A DNA stretch of 64,000 bases from JAPPHA01 sp963662815 (GTDB lineage: Bacteria > Pseudomonadota > Alphaproteobacteria > Rhodobacterales > Rhodobacteraceae), in contig CAXXWA010000020.1 in assembly GCA_963662815.2 (NCBI GenBank), forward strand, positions 434,001-498,000. The letters are read 5' to 3'. Of this stretch, positions 54,203-63,226 are shown in pieces. Under the pieces are notes generated by a model. The model was given only the letters and a program-made list of their open reading frames with translations. It was not told where the DNA came from and made no database searches. Position 1 is the stretch's first letter. Each line of letters starts with the position of its first letter. A program made the translations under genes and the position numbers.

Positions 54203-57200
54203 TCACGCTGCCCCAAACAGTTCCGCCAGATCGTCTTCCGTCAAGTTCAGGGCGCCGCCTCCGGTACCTTCGAAGAGCGCATCGGCCAAAGCCTGCTTTC
54301 GCGCCTGCATGACCTTGATTGCGGTTTCGACGGTATTCTCGCTGTAAAGGCGGTAAACGAAGACAGGCTTGTCCTGCCCGATCCGATGCGCACGGTCCAT
54401 CGCCTGCCGTTCTACGGCGGGGTTCCACCACGGGTCGTATAGAATGACCGTGTCCGCCGCCGTCAGGTTCAGGCCCGTCCCCCCTGCCCTCAGGCTGATG
54501 AGGAACAGCTGCGCATCGCCTGACTGGAACCTCTCAATCGCGGCCGCACGATCACGGGTCTGGCCGTGCAGCATTGCATACGGCCATCCGCGGTTCCGCA
54601 CGTCGGTCTCGATGAGGCGCAGCATTTCAACGAACTGGGAAAAGACCAGAACCTTGCGATTCTCGCTCACGAGTTCTTCAAGCAGCTCCGCCAGGCGGTC
54701 ACGCTTGGCGCTCTCCCTGACCTTTGCGGCCGCATCCAGCTTGACCAGCCTCGGATCGCAGCAGACTTGCCGAAGCTTCAGAAGTGCGTCGAGCACAGTA
54801 ATGCGCGATCCCGAGAGGCCCTTTTCCGCAATCGCCTTGCGCACACGGGCGTCCATAGCGCCGCGCACGCTCTCATAGAGGAGCGCCTGCTTGCCATTCA
54901 ACGTGACGGATTCGTCAATTACGGTCTTGGGTGGAAGGTCCTCTGCAACCTCGTCCTTGGTGCGGCGCAGAAGAAACGGCTTCACCCGTTCGGACAATAG
55001 CCGCTGCCGCGCACGATCCCCCTGTTGCTCTATCGGTTTGCGATATTCTGCGCCAAACCCCTTTCGATCGCCAAGAAATCCCGGGATGAGCCAGTCAAAC
55101 AGGGCCCAAAGCTCGGTGAGGTTGTTTTCCAGCGGCGTTCCGGTGAGCGCAAAGCGTTGCCGCGCCCTGATCTGCCGGATGTGCCTGGCCACCGAAGCGG
55201 CAGGGTTCTTAACCGCTTGGGCCTCGTCCAGGATCGCCAATTCATACTCCTGCGCGAATAGTGCCTCATGGTCGCGATGGATCAGCGGGTATGTCGTCAA
55301 CACCAGGTCATGTTCCCCAATCTGCTCGAACCGCTCATGGCGCCTGGGCCCGTGCAGGCAAAGGACCTTGAGGTCAGGCGCGAACCTCGCCGCCTCGTTC
55401 TGCCAGTTGCTTATCAAGCTGGTGGGGATCACCACCAGGCTGGGACGGCCAACCTTCCTTTCGACATGGCGGTACAGCAAGATGGACAGGGCCTGAACGG
55501 TCTTTCCGAGGCCCATGTCGTCGGCCAGGATGCCGCCGAACCCGCTTTCGCTCAGGGCCTTCAGCCAGCCGTAGCCCTGCGTCTGATAGGGGCGAAGCTC
55601 GGTTCTGAGTGAGGCTGGCTGTTTGTCCTGCGTCGCCGTGGCAAGCGCGCGCAAGCGTCTTCCCAATTCCAGAATCGCGGTTCCGCCGTCCCAGGGCGCA
55701 CCACATCCGTCCAGCGCTTCGACCAGACGGGCTGCACGAGCGGCGTCGGCCATGTGAAACCTGGTGATTCCCTGCGCTTCCAGAAACGCCTCGATGAAAC
55801 CGTTCAGTTCAGTTCCCTCGATCGGAACCATCGTTCCGTCGGGAAGGTTCAGGTAGAACGCGACGTCCGCAAGGAAATCGTCGAGATCAAACCCCTTGAC
55901 GAGGTTCCCCACTTCGTCGAGCGGCAGCGAGGCGACGAGCTGAAGGATGGTGCTTGTCAGGTCCAGCTCCGTGCCATCCACGTCCAGCTTCAAGGCCAGT
56001 GAGAACCAGTCGTTGTCAGACTGCTCGAAGACCGTCTGGAAGCTCACGTCTCCGGCATGAAGGCGCGCGGGCCAGCTCGGATCGATGTCGATTTCCCATC
56101 CGAGCTCCTTCATCCGGGGCAACCCTTCGGCGTTGAACTCGAGAACGTCCTGCAGCGAGTAAGCAACCCCGGGCAAGACCGGCGAAAAGATGACGTGCGA
56201 TTCACTCATCGCCTTCGGAAGCTGACCTCCCCCCAAGCGCACGAGTTCGGGATGCTCGCCATCGAATTCCGCTGCAATTTCCTCCAGCTCGAACAGCAAA
56301 TCCATCTCGGCCGTGCGGTCTCGTCGAATGACGTGCACCCCTTCCTTGTCGACGTACCGAACGTCATGTCCCTCAGCGGGGACCATGGGGTCATTGCATC
56401 CTTCATAACGAATCTCGGCGCGAATGCAGGGATAGATTACGGTTTCATGTCCAGTGCTTTTGCTTCGGCCCCACCAAGTGTCGCTCACCCGTTGCTTCCG
56501 CTTGTGACCAAACAGCTTCAAGGTCATCGACGGCGCAAGATCGCCCCTTTCGTGCACCGCGACAGGTTCCGGACGAGGCACTGCATCGCCCAGGCGCTTC
56601 GCCAGGAGGTCCGCCACGGGCGCGACGGACTCTGCCGGGATTATCGGAGCACGCGCGAGCGCTGCCGCAACGCCGGGCGGAAGTGACGTACGCGCGAAAC
56701 CCGTAAGGCCGGAATTTTCGTCGACAAAGACCGGGTCCGGAAATGGCAGGGCGACCAGATGCTGCCGTTCCCCGCCCCTGGCCTGAAGGCTCTGATTGCC
56801 CAAGGCGTCAAGCACCCATTCAAAACTGACATCTCTGGGTTCCGCCCAAGTCAGGCTTGGACCATTGATGTCACCAAACCGTGCTCGACGGGTCGCGATT
56901 ACCTCCTGCAAGAGCCGCTCCAGAGTTTCCCCGCCCGGCAATTCCTGGCGGGTCGGGTAGGAGACGGTGGAAAAGAATGCCAATTGCGCCAGGATGGCGG
57001 AATCTGACTGCGTGATGCCCGCACTGGTGACGCCGTAAAGCTGCGGATTGAATTCGCGGACGTTCTTCCCGATGTTGCCGTCCTTTTTCACGTAAGCCCT
57101 GAACGGCGCAATCTCGGCCGTTGCATGATCAAGACTTCGCCGAAAGACATAGAATATGGCGTCGGTGGATTTCGTGGGCGCGACTTTCTTGGGCGAGACG

Positions 57201-57598
57201 CGTTTCCCTTCGTCCAGGCTTTCGAGCCATGACGTGACTTCGCCGGGAATCTCCTTTCGACCGAAGCCCGGCAACGCTGGCGCCACTTCTCTGGTGGCGA
57301 AGGCAGCGTCAGCACCTCGCTGCGCGAATTCGAGAAGAACCGCCACGACATGCCTGCAATTGAATCCAACTTCGCAGTTGCAGGTTCCATCTACGGCAGA
57401 CAAGCGGCCGTTCGAACCGGAATGCAGGTGAACCCGAACCCGAAAGGGACTTCCGCCGTTGCCCAGTACGCTGCCGGTCAGGATGTTGCGATCCGACTGA
57501 ACGGATATGACTTTCCTGGCAGAAAAACACGAAACGCCACTCTGAAATTCGGCCGCATCACGAATTGCGCGGGAAATGCATTGCTTGGTCACCAACAT
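54203..57598 (-). CDS. SWIM zinc-finger SNF2/HepA-type helicase
   Basis: Protein of 1,131 residues, intact. N-terminal SWIM finger with DGTCNCEVGFNCRHVVAVLL (about 70-90); long middle domain; SNF2 ATPase from about 650: LRPYQTQGYGWLKALSESGF, Walker A ILADDMGLGKTVQALSIL, DEAQ box AILDEAQAVKNPA, TGTPLENNLTELWALFDWL; helicase C domain with KVLVFSQFVEML, LRAGGTGLNLTAADTVIL and DRAHRIGQDKPVFVYRL. ATG 57598 (MLVTKQCISRAI) is preferred; the upstream ATG 57667 adds a non-conserved leader. Downstream on the same strand lie the ATPase and TOPRIM-like genes. Possible nucleic-acid translocase of a defence operon. Confidence 0.9.
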   Translation of the reverse strand: MLVTKQCISRAIRDAAEFQSGVSCFSARKVISVQSDRNILTGSVLGNGGSPFRVRVHLHSGSNGRLSAVDGTCNCEVGFNCRHVVAVLLEFAQRGADAAFATREVAPALPGFGRKEIPGEVTSWLESLDEGKRVSPKKVAPTKSTDAIFYVFRRSLDHATAEIAPFRAYVKKDGNIGKNVREFNPQLYGVTSAGITQSDSAILAQLAFFSTVSYPTRQELPGGETLERLLQEVIATRRARFGDINGPSLTWAEPRDVSFEWVLDALGNQSLQARGGERQHLVALPFPDPVFVDENSGLTGFARTSLPPGVAAALARAPIIPAESVAPVADLLAKRLGDAVPRPEPVAVHERGDLAPSMTLKLFGHKRKQRVSDTWWGRSKSTGHETVIYPCIRAEIRYEGCNDPMVPAEGHDVRYVDKEGVHVIRRDRTAEMDLLFELEEIAAEFDGEHPELVRLGGGQLPKAMSESHVIFSPVLPGVAYSLQDVLEFNAEGLPRMKELGWEIDIDPSWPARLHAGDVSFQTVFEQSDNDWFSLALKLDVDGTELDLTSTILQLVASLPLDEVGNLVKGFDLDDFLADVAFYLNLPDGTMVPIEGTELNGFIEAFLEAQGITRFHMADAARAARLVEALDGCGAPWDGGTAILELGRRLRALATATQDKQPASLRTELRPYQTQGYGWLKALSESGFGGILADDMGLGKTVQALSILLYRHVERKVGRPSLVVIPTSLISNWQNEAARFAPDLKVLCLHGPRRHERFEQIGEHDLVLTTYPLIHRDHEALFAQEYELAILDEAQAVKNPAASVARHIRQIRARQRFALTGTPLENNLTELWALFDWLIPGFLGDRKGFGAEYRKPIEQQGDRARQRLLSERVKPFLLRRTKDEVAEDLPPKTVIDESVTLNGKQALLYESVRGAMDARVRKAIAEKGLSGSRITVLDALLKLRQVCCDPRLVKLDAAAKVRESAKRDRLAELLEELVSENRKVLVFSQFVEMLRLIETDVRNRGWPYAMLHGQTRDRAAAIERFQSGDAQLFLISLRAGGTGLNLTAADTVILYDPWWNPAVERQAMDRAHRIGQDKPVFVYRLYSENTVETAIKVMQARKQALADALFEGTGGGALNLTEDDLAELFGAA

Positions 57599-58224
57599 GT
57601 CAAGGCGGCGCCTATCAAGGTGCCGGCGAGGTGGCAACCTCCAGCGGCAATGGAGGGTGCAGCCCAAGTCGTTGACGTCATGCGGCGATGGCCGGACTCG
57701 CTCGCCAGTCGAGGAAGCCGGGCAGCCTGAGGTTCATGGCCTTGAAACGTCGCGTGCGGGCGTAAGCTCGAGCCCGACATGCTCCGCGAGCGTTGGCAGC
57801 ACCTTCGTCGCAGAAAGGCACGCGCGGCCGAGGGCGTTGAGCCAGCCGGTTCCCTCGCACAACTCGCGGACAACGGCGTGCCGCGTGTGCTCGCCGGAGC
57901 GCAAGGCGCCGGTGAGCCGGTCAGGCGCATGCGAATCGAAATGGCGGAAACCGACCTGCATGCCTGCCCCCAAACAAGAGCCGGATCATCTGTATAAGCG
58001 TGGATCGTTGAACGGGCGGCAGCCGGGTAGGCTACGCAAGGGATTCCGCGCCGCACGAGGGTTCCTGGCAAGCTCTCGCCCGTTCCGGGCATCACAGTGA
58101 TTCGGAACCGGCTCCGGTGTTCAGGACCAATGCCTGCAAGGACACGGCAGCCGCCCCGCCGTCCGGCTTCGGTCTCGCCCCCCCTGTAGTCGCTTCGGTC
58201 GCTCACAGATCGAATCTGCGCTTC
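57599..58224. other. intergenic with a possible small gene remnant
   Basis: About 625 bases between the SNF2 gene and tctA, both on the minus strand. A minus-strand frame at 57734-57973 reads VGFRHFDSHAPDRLTGALRS and VVRELCEGTGWLNALGRACL. This vaguely recalls the N-terminal region of DUF4338/transposase proteins; it stops after 79 residues with no continuation. Too weak to call a gene. Confidence 0.3.
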
Positions 58225-59712
58225 CTATGCCAACTGACGCATTCGCCGCGAAACGTTTCTGCCCGCCATGGCGATCAGCGCGACGATTATGATCAGGAAG
58301 ACGAGGCTGACGGGCCGCGTAACGAAGATCTTGAGGTCGCCGCTGGCGCCGCCGATCCCCTGCCTGAAGTAGCTCTCCATGATGGGACCAAGAACGAGGC
58401 CCAGGATCAGGGGCACCATCGGGATGTTGGCCCGGCGAAGAGCGAATCCCAGAACGCCGAAGGCGATGGCTATCAACGTGTCGGTCAGGCGGTAGTTGCT
58501 GCTGAACGTGCCGACCATGACCAAGCACATGATGATGACCCCGAGGAGCCGGTCGTCAATGGTGGCCAGCTTAGCAATCCAGCGCGTGCCGGCGAGGAGG
58601 AGCCCGACGATGATGAAGTTCATGATGAAGAGCGAAACGTAGAGACCCGCGACAAAACCGCGGTGCTCTTCGAAAAGGGTCGGCCCCGGATCGACTCCGT
58701 GGACGATGAATACCGTCAGCATCATCGCCGTGAAGGCTTCGCCGGGAATCCCGAGCGCAAGGAGGGGAACGAGCGCGGCGGGCGGCACCGCGTTGTTCGC
58801 CGTCTCCGAAGCAATGATTCCCTCGGGGGCGCCCCTGCCGAATTTCTCCGGTTCCTTCGAACCGGCGCGGGCGGCCGTGTACGAAAAGAACTGCGCCAGG
58901 AATTCGCCGACGCCCGGCAGCACGCCCATTCCGACGCCGAAACTTGCCGAACGCAAGAGAACCTTCGGGTAACGGAGGATTTCGAGGAATCCGCCAAGAA
59001 GCTTCCGGTTGACCTCGGTGTCGGACCTGCCGACATCGCGGGTTGAAAAGATGAGCGTGAAGGCCTGGCTCAGCGCGAAAAGGCCGAGAATCATTGATAT
59101 CAGAGGAACTCCGGCCATCATCCAGGTGGTGCCGAAGACGTACCGCGGCGAACCGTATGCGGTCTCCAGACCGATGGTCGACACGAAGAGACCGAGGCCC
59201 AGCATGGCAAACGACGCGAGTTCGCTGCCTCTGTGCGCAACCACCACAAGGACCATTGCGAGAAGGGCGGCCATGCCGAGATCGATCGAAGTGAGGTATT
59301 TCGAAAGAGACGCGAGCGGCCAGGAAGCGATCATGAGGACGGTGACGGCGAAGACCCCGCCGAAGAAGCTCGAGGCATATGCAAGCGACAGCGCCCGCTG
59401 CGGCTCGCCGCCCTTGGCCATCGGGTGACCGTCGTATGTCGTGAGTACATTGACGCCGGTGCCTGGCGTGTTGATCGTGATTGCAGGAATGGCACCTCCG
59501 TACCAGCCGGCGGCGTAGAGCCCCATCAGCAGGGTAATTCCCGCGAGCGGATCCATGGTGTAGGTCAGCGGCAAAAGAAGAACGATGCCGACGCCAGGGC
59601 CGACACCCGGAATGGCGCCGATGATTATGCCCAGGACGCTGCCCGCGACCAGAGCAATCAGGACTTCGGTCTGCGCAAGCTGCTCGAACCCGAGCAGGAG
59701 AATGTCGGACAT
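58225..59712 (-). CDS. tctA: tripartite tricarboxylate transporter, large permease TctA
   Basis: Membrane protein of 495 residues with about eleven to twelve helices. Family marks: IIGAIPGVGPGVGIVLLLPL, YAAGWYGGAIPAITINTPGT, GVGMGVLPGVGEFLAQFFSY, and LLALGIPGEAFTAMMLTVF. It forms the transport pore with TctB and takes substrate from TctC. Its ATG directly follows the tctB stop. Confidence 0.95.
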   Translation of the reverse strand: MSDILLLGFEQLAQTEVLIALVAGSVLGIIIGAIPGVGPGVGIVLLLPLTYTMDPLAGITLLMGLYAAGWYGGAIPAITINTPGTGVNVLTTYDGHPMAKGGEPQRALSLAYASSFFGGVFAVTVLMIASWPLASLSKYLTSIDLGMAALLAMVLVVVAHRGSELASFAMLGLGLFVSTIGLETAYGSPRYVFGTTWMMAGVPLISMILGLFALSQAFTLIFSTRDVGRSDTEVNRKLLGGFLEILRYPKVLLRSASFGVGMGVLPGVGEFLAQFFSYTAARAGSKEPEKFGRGAPEGIIASETANNAVPPAALVPLLALGIPGEAFTAMMLTVFIVHGVDPGPTLFEEHRGFVAGLYVSLFIMNFIIVGLLLAGTRWIAKLATIDDRLLGVIIMCLVMVGTFSSNYRLTDTLIAIAFGVLGFALRRANIPMVPLILGLVLGPIMESYFRQGIGGASGDLKIFVTRPVSLVFLIIIVALIAMAGRNVSRRMRQLA

Positions 59713-60270
59713 TTAAAGGATACCCTGAAGCGCGTTGGGCAGTTCAATCCATTTGAAGAGCAGCGGCCGCGGGAACCAGATCGAAAACCCGACCCGGAAC
59801 ATCAGCACCATCGCCACGGTTACGCCCAAGGCGACGATCGCCAGCTTTCGGCCCCTGAAGCCTCCGATCACGGCAACAGTTGCGGCAAAGCCCAGAATCG
59901 ACAAGGCGAATCCAAGGACTCGCATGAGCATGACCGCGCCGACCATGCAGGCGGCGATCAGCAGGATCTGGCCGTAGAGACGAAGCGTCCTGCGGGGCCT
60001 CAGCGGATCCCGCCTCGCGACGAGGAAGGCGACCGAGGAGGCGACGACCGTCAGGCCGAGCGCCACGCCCGGCGCGACCGCGGGTTCGGCCCACCAACCG
60101 CCGTCCATTGCGGTCTGGCCCATCGAACCAGGGGTTGTCTGCCAGGGCAGCATCGCCAGCAACGCCATCGCGGCGACGCAGACGCCGGCAAGAAGCCACC
60201 TGCCCCCGACCGGCTCATCGCTGAACGGGGACAGGTCCCTTTCCTGTTCCTGATCCTGGATGTCGGGCAT
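59713..60270 (-). CDS. tctB: tripartite tricarboxylate transporter, small permease TctB
   Basis: Protein of 185 residues with four hydrophobic helices (for example GVCVAAMALLAMLPWQTTPG and FALSILGFAATVAVIGGF), typical of TctB. The order tctC-tctB-tctA with gaps of 10 and 0 bases shows an operon. The polar N-terminus MPDIQDQEQERDLSPFSDEP is cytosolic. Confidence 0.88.
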   Translation of the reverse strand: MPDIQDQEQERDLSPFSDEPVGGRWLLAGVCVAAMALLAMLPWQTTPGSMGQTAMDGGWWAEPAVAPGVALGLTVVASSVAFLVARRDPLRPRRTLRLYGQILLIAACMVGAVMLMRVLGFALSILGFAATVAVIGGFRGRKLAIVALGVTVAMVLMFRVGFSIWFPRPLLFKWIELPNALQGIL

Positions 60271-60280
60271 CCGGCGGCGT

Positions 60281-61216
60281 TTACTGGCCGAGGAGGTCGA
60301 CGAAGCGGTCGTAGAAGCTGTTCATGAACGGCACGGCCTCCTCGGGCGGCATCCACTGCACCACGGCGCCCGTGTTGGCCGCGACCGCCTGCGCCGCCTC
60401 GCTCTCGACGACGCCCTTCGCGATGCGCGAGATCACGTCGCGGGCTTCCGCCGGCGTGTCCCTGCGCACGAACAGGCCAGTCCAGCCCGGCGTCGAGATG
60501 CCTGGAACCTGCTCCTCGAGGGTGGCCACCTCCGGGTAGATCGGGATCCGCGCCGTGGTGTAGGCGGCGAGCGCCTTCACCTCGCCGCTGGTCAGGCAGG
60601 GCTTGAAGATGCCGCCGCCGAGGGTGACGTCGATCTCGCCGTTGATCAGCATCAGGCAGGTGGTCTCGTCGAATGCGGTCACGCTCTCGAAGGCGAATCC
60701 CAGGGTCTCCGCCATCTTCATGGTCTGGAGCGCCGGCGGGCCGTTCAGCCCGAAGACCCCGAGGCTGACGCCGTTCGACCGGCCGTGCTCCGCAAGCCCG
60801 GCGAGGTCGTCGTAGGGCGCGTCGCTCCGCGCCAGCAGCATCATCGGATAGCCGATGATCACCGCGAGCGGCTCGAACTCGCCGCGCTCATAGGTCGCGT
60901 TGCCGCGGATGATGTGGGCCGAGATGATGTTCGCCGTAAAGGCGCCCACCGTGTAGCCGTCCGCAGGCTGCGTGAAGACGTGTGTCGCCCCGATGAGCCC
61001 GCCGCCGCCCTTGATGTTGACGGTCGAGGCCGGAACCCCGGTCTCCTCCTGGAAGGCCTTGGCGATCATCCGGGTGATGGTGTCCTCGATGTCCCCCGGA
61101 GGCCAGGGAACCACGAACTCGACCGGACGCTCCGGATAGTCGGCCTGCGCCGCGCCGGCCGCCGCCGCAAGACCCAGCGCCACAGACGCCAGCAGCATCT
61201 TCGGGTGTTTCATCAT
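60281..61216 (-). CDS. tctC: tripartite tricarboxylate transporter substrate-binding protein TctC
   Basis: Periplasmic protein of 311 residues (Bug family) with a signal peptide cut after AQA. Marks: YPERPVEFVVPWPPGD, VNIKGGGGLIGATHVFTQPA, DGYTVGAFTANIIS, and YTTARIPIYPEVATLEEQ. ATG 61216 follows GGAG with good spacing; the frame is open far upstream but is not coding there. It binds carboxylates such as citrate or related acids; the ligand is unknown. Confidence 0.9.
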   Translation of the reverse strand: MMKHPKMLLASVALGLAAAAGAAQADYPERPVEFVVPWPPGDIEDTITRMIAKAFQEETGVPASTVNIKGGGGLIGATHVFTQPADGYTVGAFTANIISAHIIRGNATYERGEFEPLAVIIGYPMMLLARSDAPYDDLAGLAEHGRSNGVSLGVFGLNGPPALQTMKMAETLGFAFESVTAFDETTCLMLINGEIDVTLGGGIFKPCLTSGEVKALAAYTTARIPIYPEVATLEEQVPGISTPGWTGLFVRRDTPAEARDVISRIAKGVVESEAAQAVAANTGAVVQWMPPEEAVPFMNSFYDRFVDLLGQ

Positions 61217-61768
61217 CTCTTTCTCCATGTTCATCTCGCGCCGCAGTCCGCGGCCGCATTGGCGGACGCAAGGCCGGGTACGGCCGCAGTGCGTCCGGTT
61301 GTGCTCCGAGAGTAGGAAATCTGTTTTGCCATGTGAAGGCGGATTTTCGGCCCGGCCTCCCGCCGGCGTCGCGCGCGGGAGGTTTCGCCGCCGCCGGAAC
61401 GGCCGTTGCGGCAGCAAAGGAAACTCGCGGCGAGCCACAAGCGGAATTGGCCGATGCGCCAGGAGGAAGATGACCAGAGTTTGCAGACCATCCGGACGTT
61501 CACAGGTTGCGCGAATCCGCGGAGGATGACACTGGCCAGTCGGAGATCGCTTCCGCCTTACATGCCCTGCCGCCGGCGCTTGTCCATGGGCCTTAAGTCG
61601 CCGCGGATCGACCAGATCCGGGAGATTCGTTCCGGCATTCCCCGGGAAGCATCGGAGACTATCGATCCGATCGCATGAACTTGCGGTTTGCGTCTTCCGC
61701 GCAATGCCGAATAATCCCGGAAAAGGCCTTGCCGGGGTAACGGCCGAAGACGCATGAAAGGGCAGCTC
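61217..61768. other. divergent intergenic region tctC/aldehyde dehydrogenase
   Basis: About 550 bases with the promoters of both divergent units. No clear consensus promoter, RNA or operator was recognised. Confidence 0.4.
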
Positions 61769-63226
61769 ATGCAGAAACTCACGGGAGATCACTACATCGC
61801 GGGAAGCTGGGTTCCGGACGCGGCGAACGGATATATTGACAGCGTCAATCCGAACGACGGCTCTGTTCTCGGATCCGCTCCGAACGGCTCGGTCCAACTC
61901 GCGACGCAGGCCGTGGATGCAGCCCGGTCGGCTTTCGAAACAACAACCTGGGCCTGCGATCCGAGGCTCAGGGCGCAGGCGTTGCTCGAATTCGCCGACG
62001 AACTCGAGGCGCGCAGTGATTCGATTGCGAATCTCATGGCGCGGGAGAACGGCAAGGTCCTCGGCCAGGCCAGGCATGAAATTGCCGCTGGCTTCGGCGA
62101 GGCGCGCTACTATGCGGGCGTCGCGCGCAACGTGTTCGGCCGGACCTTCGAGAGCGGACCTGGAAAGATGAGCCTCATGACCCGCGAACCATCCGGCGTG
62201 GTTTCGGTGATCGTGCCCTGGAACGCGCCGGTCACGCTTCTCGTGCGCTCGGTTGCCCCCGCCCTGGCGGCGGGCTGCAGCGTGGTCATCAAGCCGGCAC
62301 CGCAGACGCCGCTGACGAACGCCGCGGTGATGGAATGCTTCGACCAGGTCGACACCCTTCCGGAGGGCATCGTCAACTCGGTCAACGAATACGGCTCCGA
62401 GGTCGGCACGGTCTTGTCCAGCCACCCCGAAATCGACGTGATCTCCTTCACGGGTTCATCGAAAACTGGAAGGATCATCATGGCCAATGCCGCCGAAACG
62501 GTCAAACACGTCGGCCTCGAACTCGGCGGCAAGGCGCCTGCGATCGTGTTTTCCGATGCCGACCTGGGCAGGGCGCTGACCGAAATCAAGCGCGGGGCGC
62601 TGGCGCTGAACGGCCAGATGTGCACCTGCATAAGCCGGATCCTCGTGCAGGACAGCATCCATGACGAACTCAGGTCGCGTCTGCTGCCGGCTTTCGAAGG
62701 CACGCGGACGGGCAGCGCCCTAGAACCCGGCACCGAACTCGGCCCGCTCATCGACCGTCGCAACCAGAACCGCATTCTCGGCCTGATCGACAGGGCCGCA
62801 GACGAGGCGAGGCTGATCCTGCGCGGCGGCACCGGAGGCGACGCTCTCTCCGACGGTTTCTTCGTCACCCCCAGCATATTCGAGATCGAGGACGTCGGCC
62901 ACGATCTCGTGCAGGACGAGCTCTTCGGACCGATCGTCTCACTGGAGCGATTCGGGACCGAGGCCGATGCCCTCGCCCGGGCGAACGCCACCCGGTTCGG
63001 CCTTGCGGCGTCGGTCCATACCGGCGACTTCAACCGCGGCATGCGCATGTCCCGCAGGCTCAAGTTCGGAACCGTCTGGCTCAACTGCCACAACCGGTTG
63101 CTCGCCGAGGTCGAAACCGGCGGTTTCCGCCAGAGCGGCATCGGCCGATTGCATGGAATCGAAGCCATGAACGATTTCCTCGAGACGAAACACGTCTATT
63201 TCGAGGACGAAACCGCGTGGCGCTGA
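61769..63226 (+). CDS. NAD(P)-dependent aldehyde dehydrogenase
   Basis: ALDH-superfamily enzyme of 485 residues. Marks: VSVIVPWNAPVTLLVRSVAP, VIKPAPQTPLTNAAVMEC, FTGSSKTGRIIMANAAE, catalytic Glu in VGLELGGKAPAIVFSDAD and catalytic Cys in LALNGQMCTCISRIL. ATG 61769 (MQKLTGDHYIAGSW) has AAAGGG upstream; ATG 61754 is an alternative. It overlaps the next gene, an alcohol dehydrogenase, by 10 bases, so the two probably act on one alcohol-aldehyde-acid route. Specific substrate unknown. Confidence 0.9.
   Translation: MQKLTGDHYIAGSWVPDAANGYIDSVNPNDGSVLGSAPNGSVQLATQAVDAARSAFETTTWACDPRLRAQALLEFADELEARSDSIANLMARENGKVLGQARHEIAAGFGEARYYAGVARNVFGRTFESGPGKMSLMTREPSGVVSVIVPWNAPVTLLVRSVAPALAAGCSVVIKPAPQTPLTNAAVMECFDQVDTLPEGIVNSVNEYGSEVGTVLSSHPEIDVISFTGSSKTGRIIMANAAETVKHVGLELGGKAPAIVFSDADLGRALTEIKRGALALNGQMCTCISRILVQDSIHDELRSRLLPAFEGTRTGSALEPGTELGPLIDRRNQNRILGLIDRAADEARLILRGGTGGDALSDGFFVTPSIFEIEDVGHDLVQDELFGPIVSLERFGTEADALARANATRFGLAASVHTGDFNRGMRMSRRLKFGTVWLNCHNRLLAEVETGGFRQSGIGRLHGIEAMNDFLETKHVYFEDETAWR

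Noticed and set aside
57734..57973. 79-residue minus-strand frame resembling a DUF4338/transposase N-terminus
   Set aside because: Similarity is vague, it stops early, no continuation or start signal was found; kept only as a note in the gap entry.
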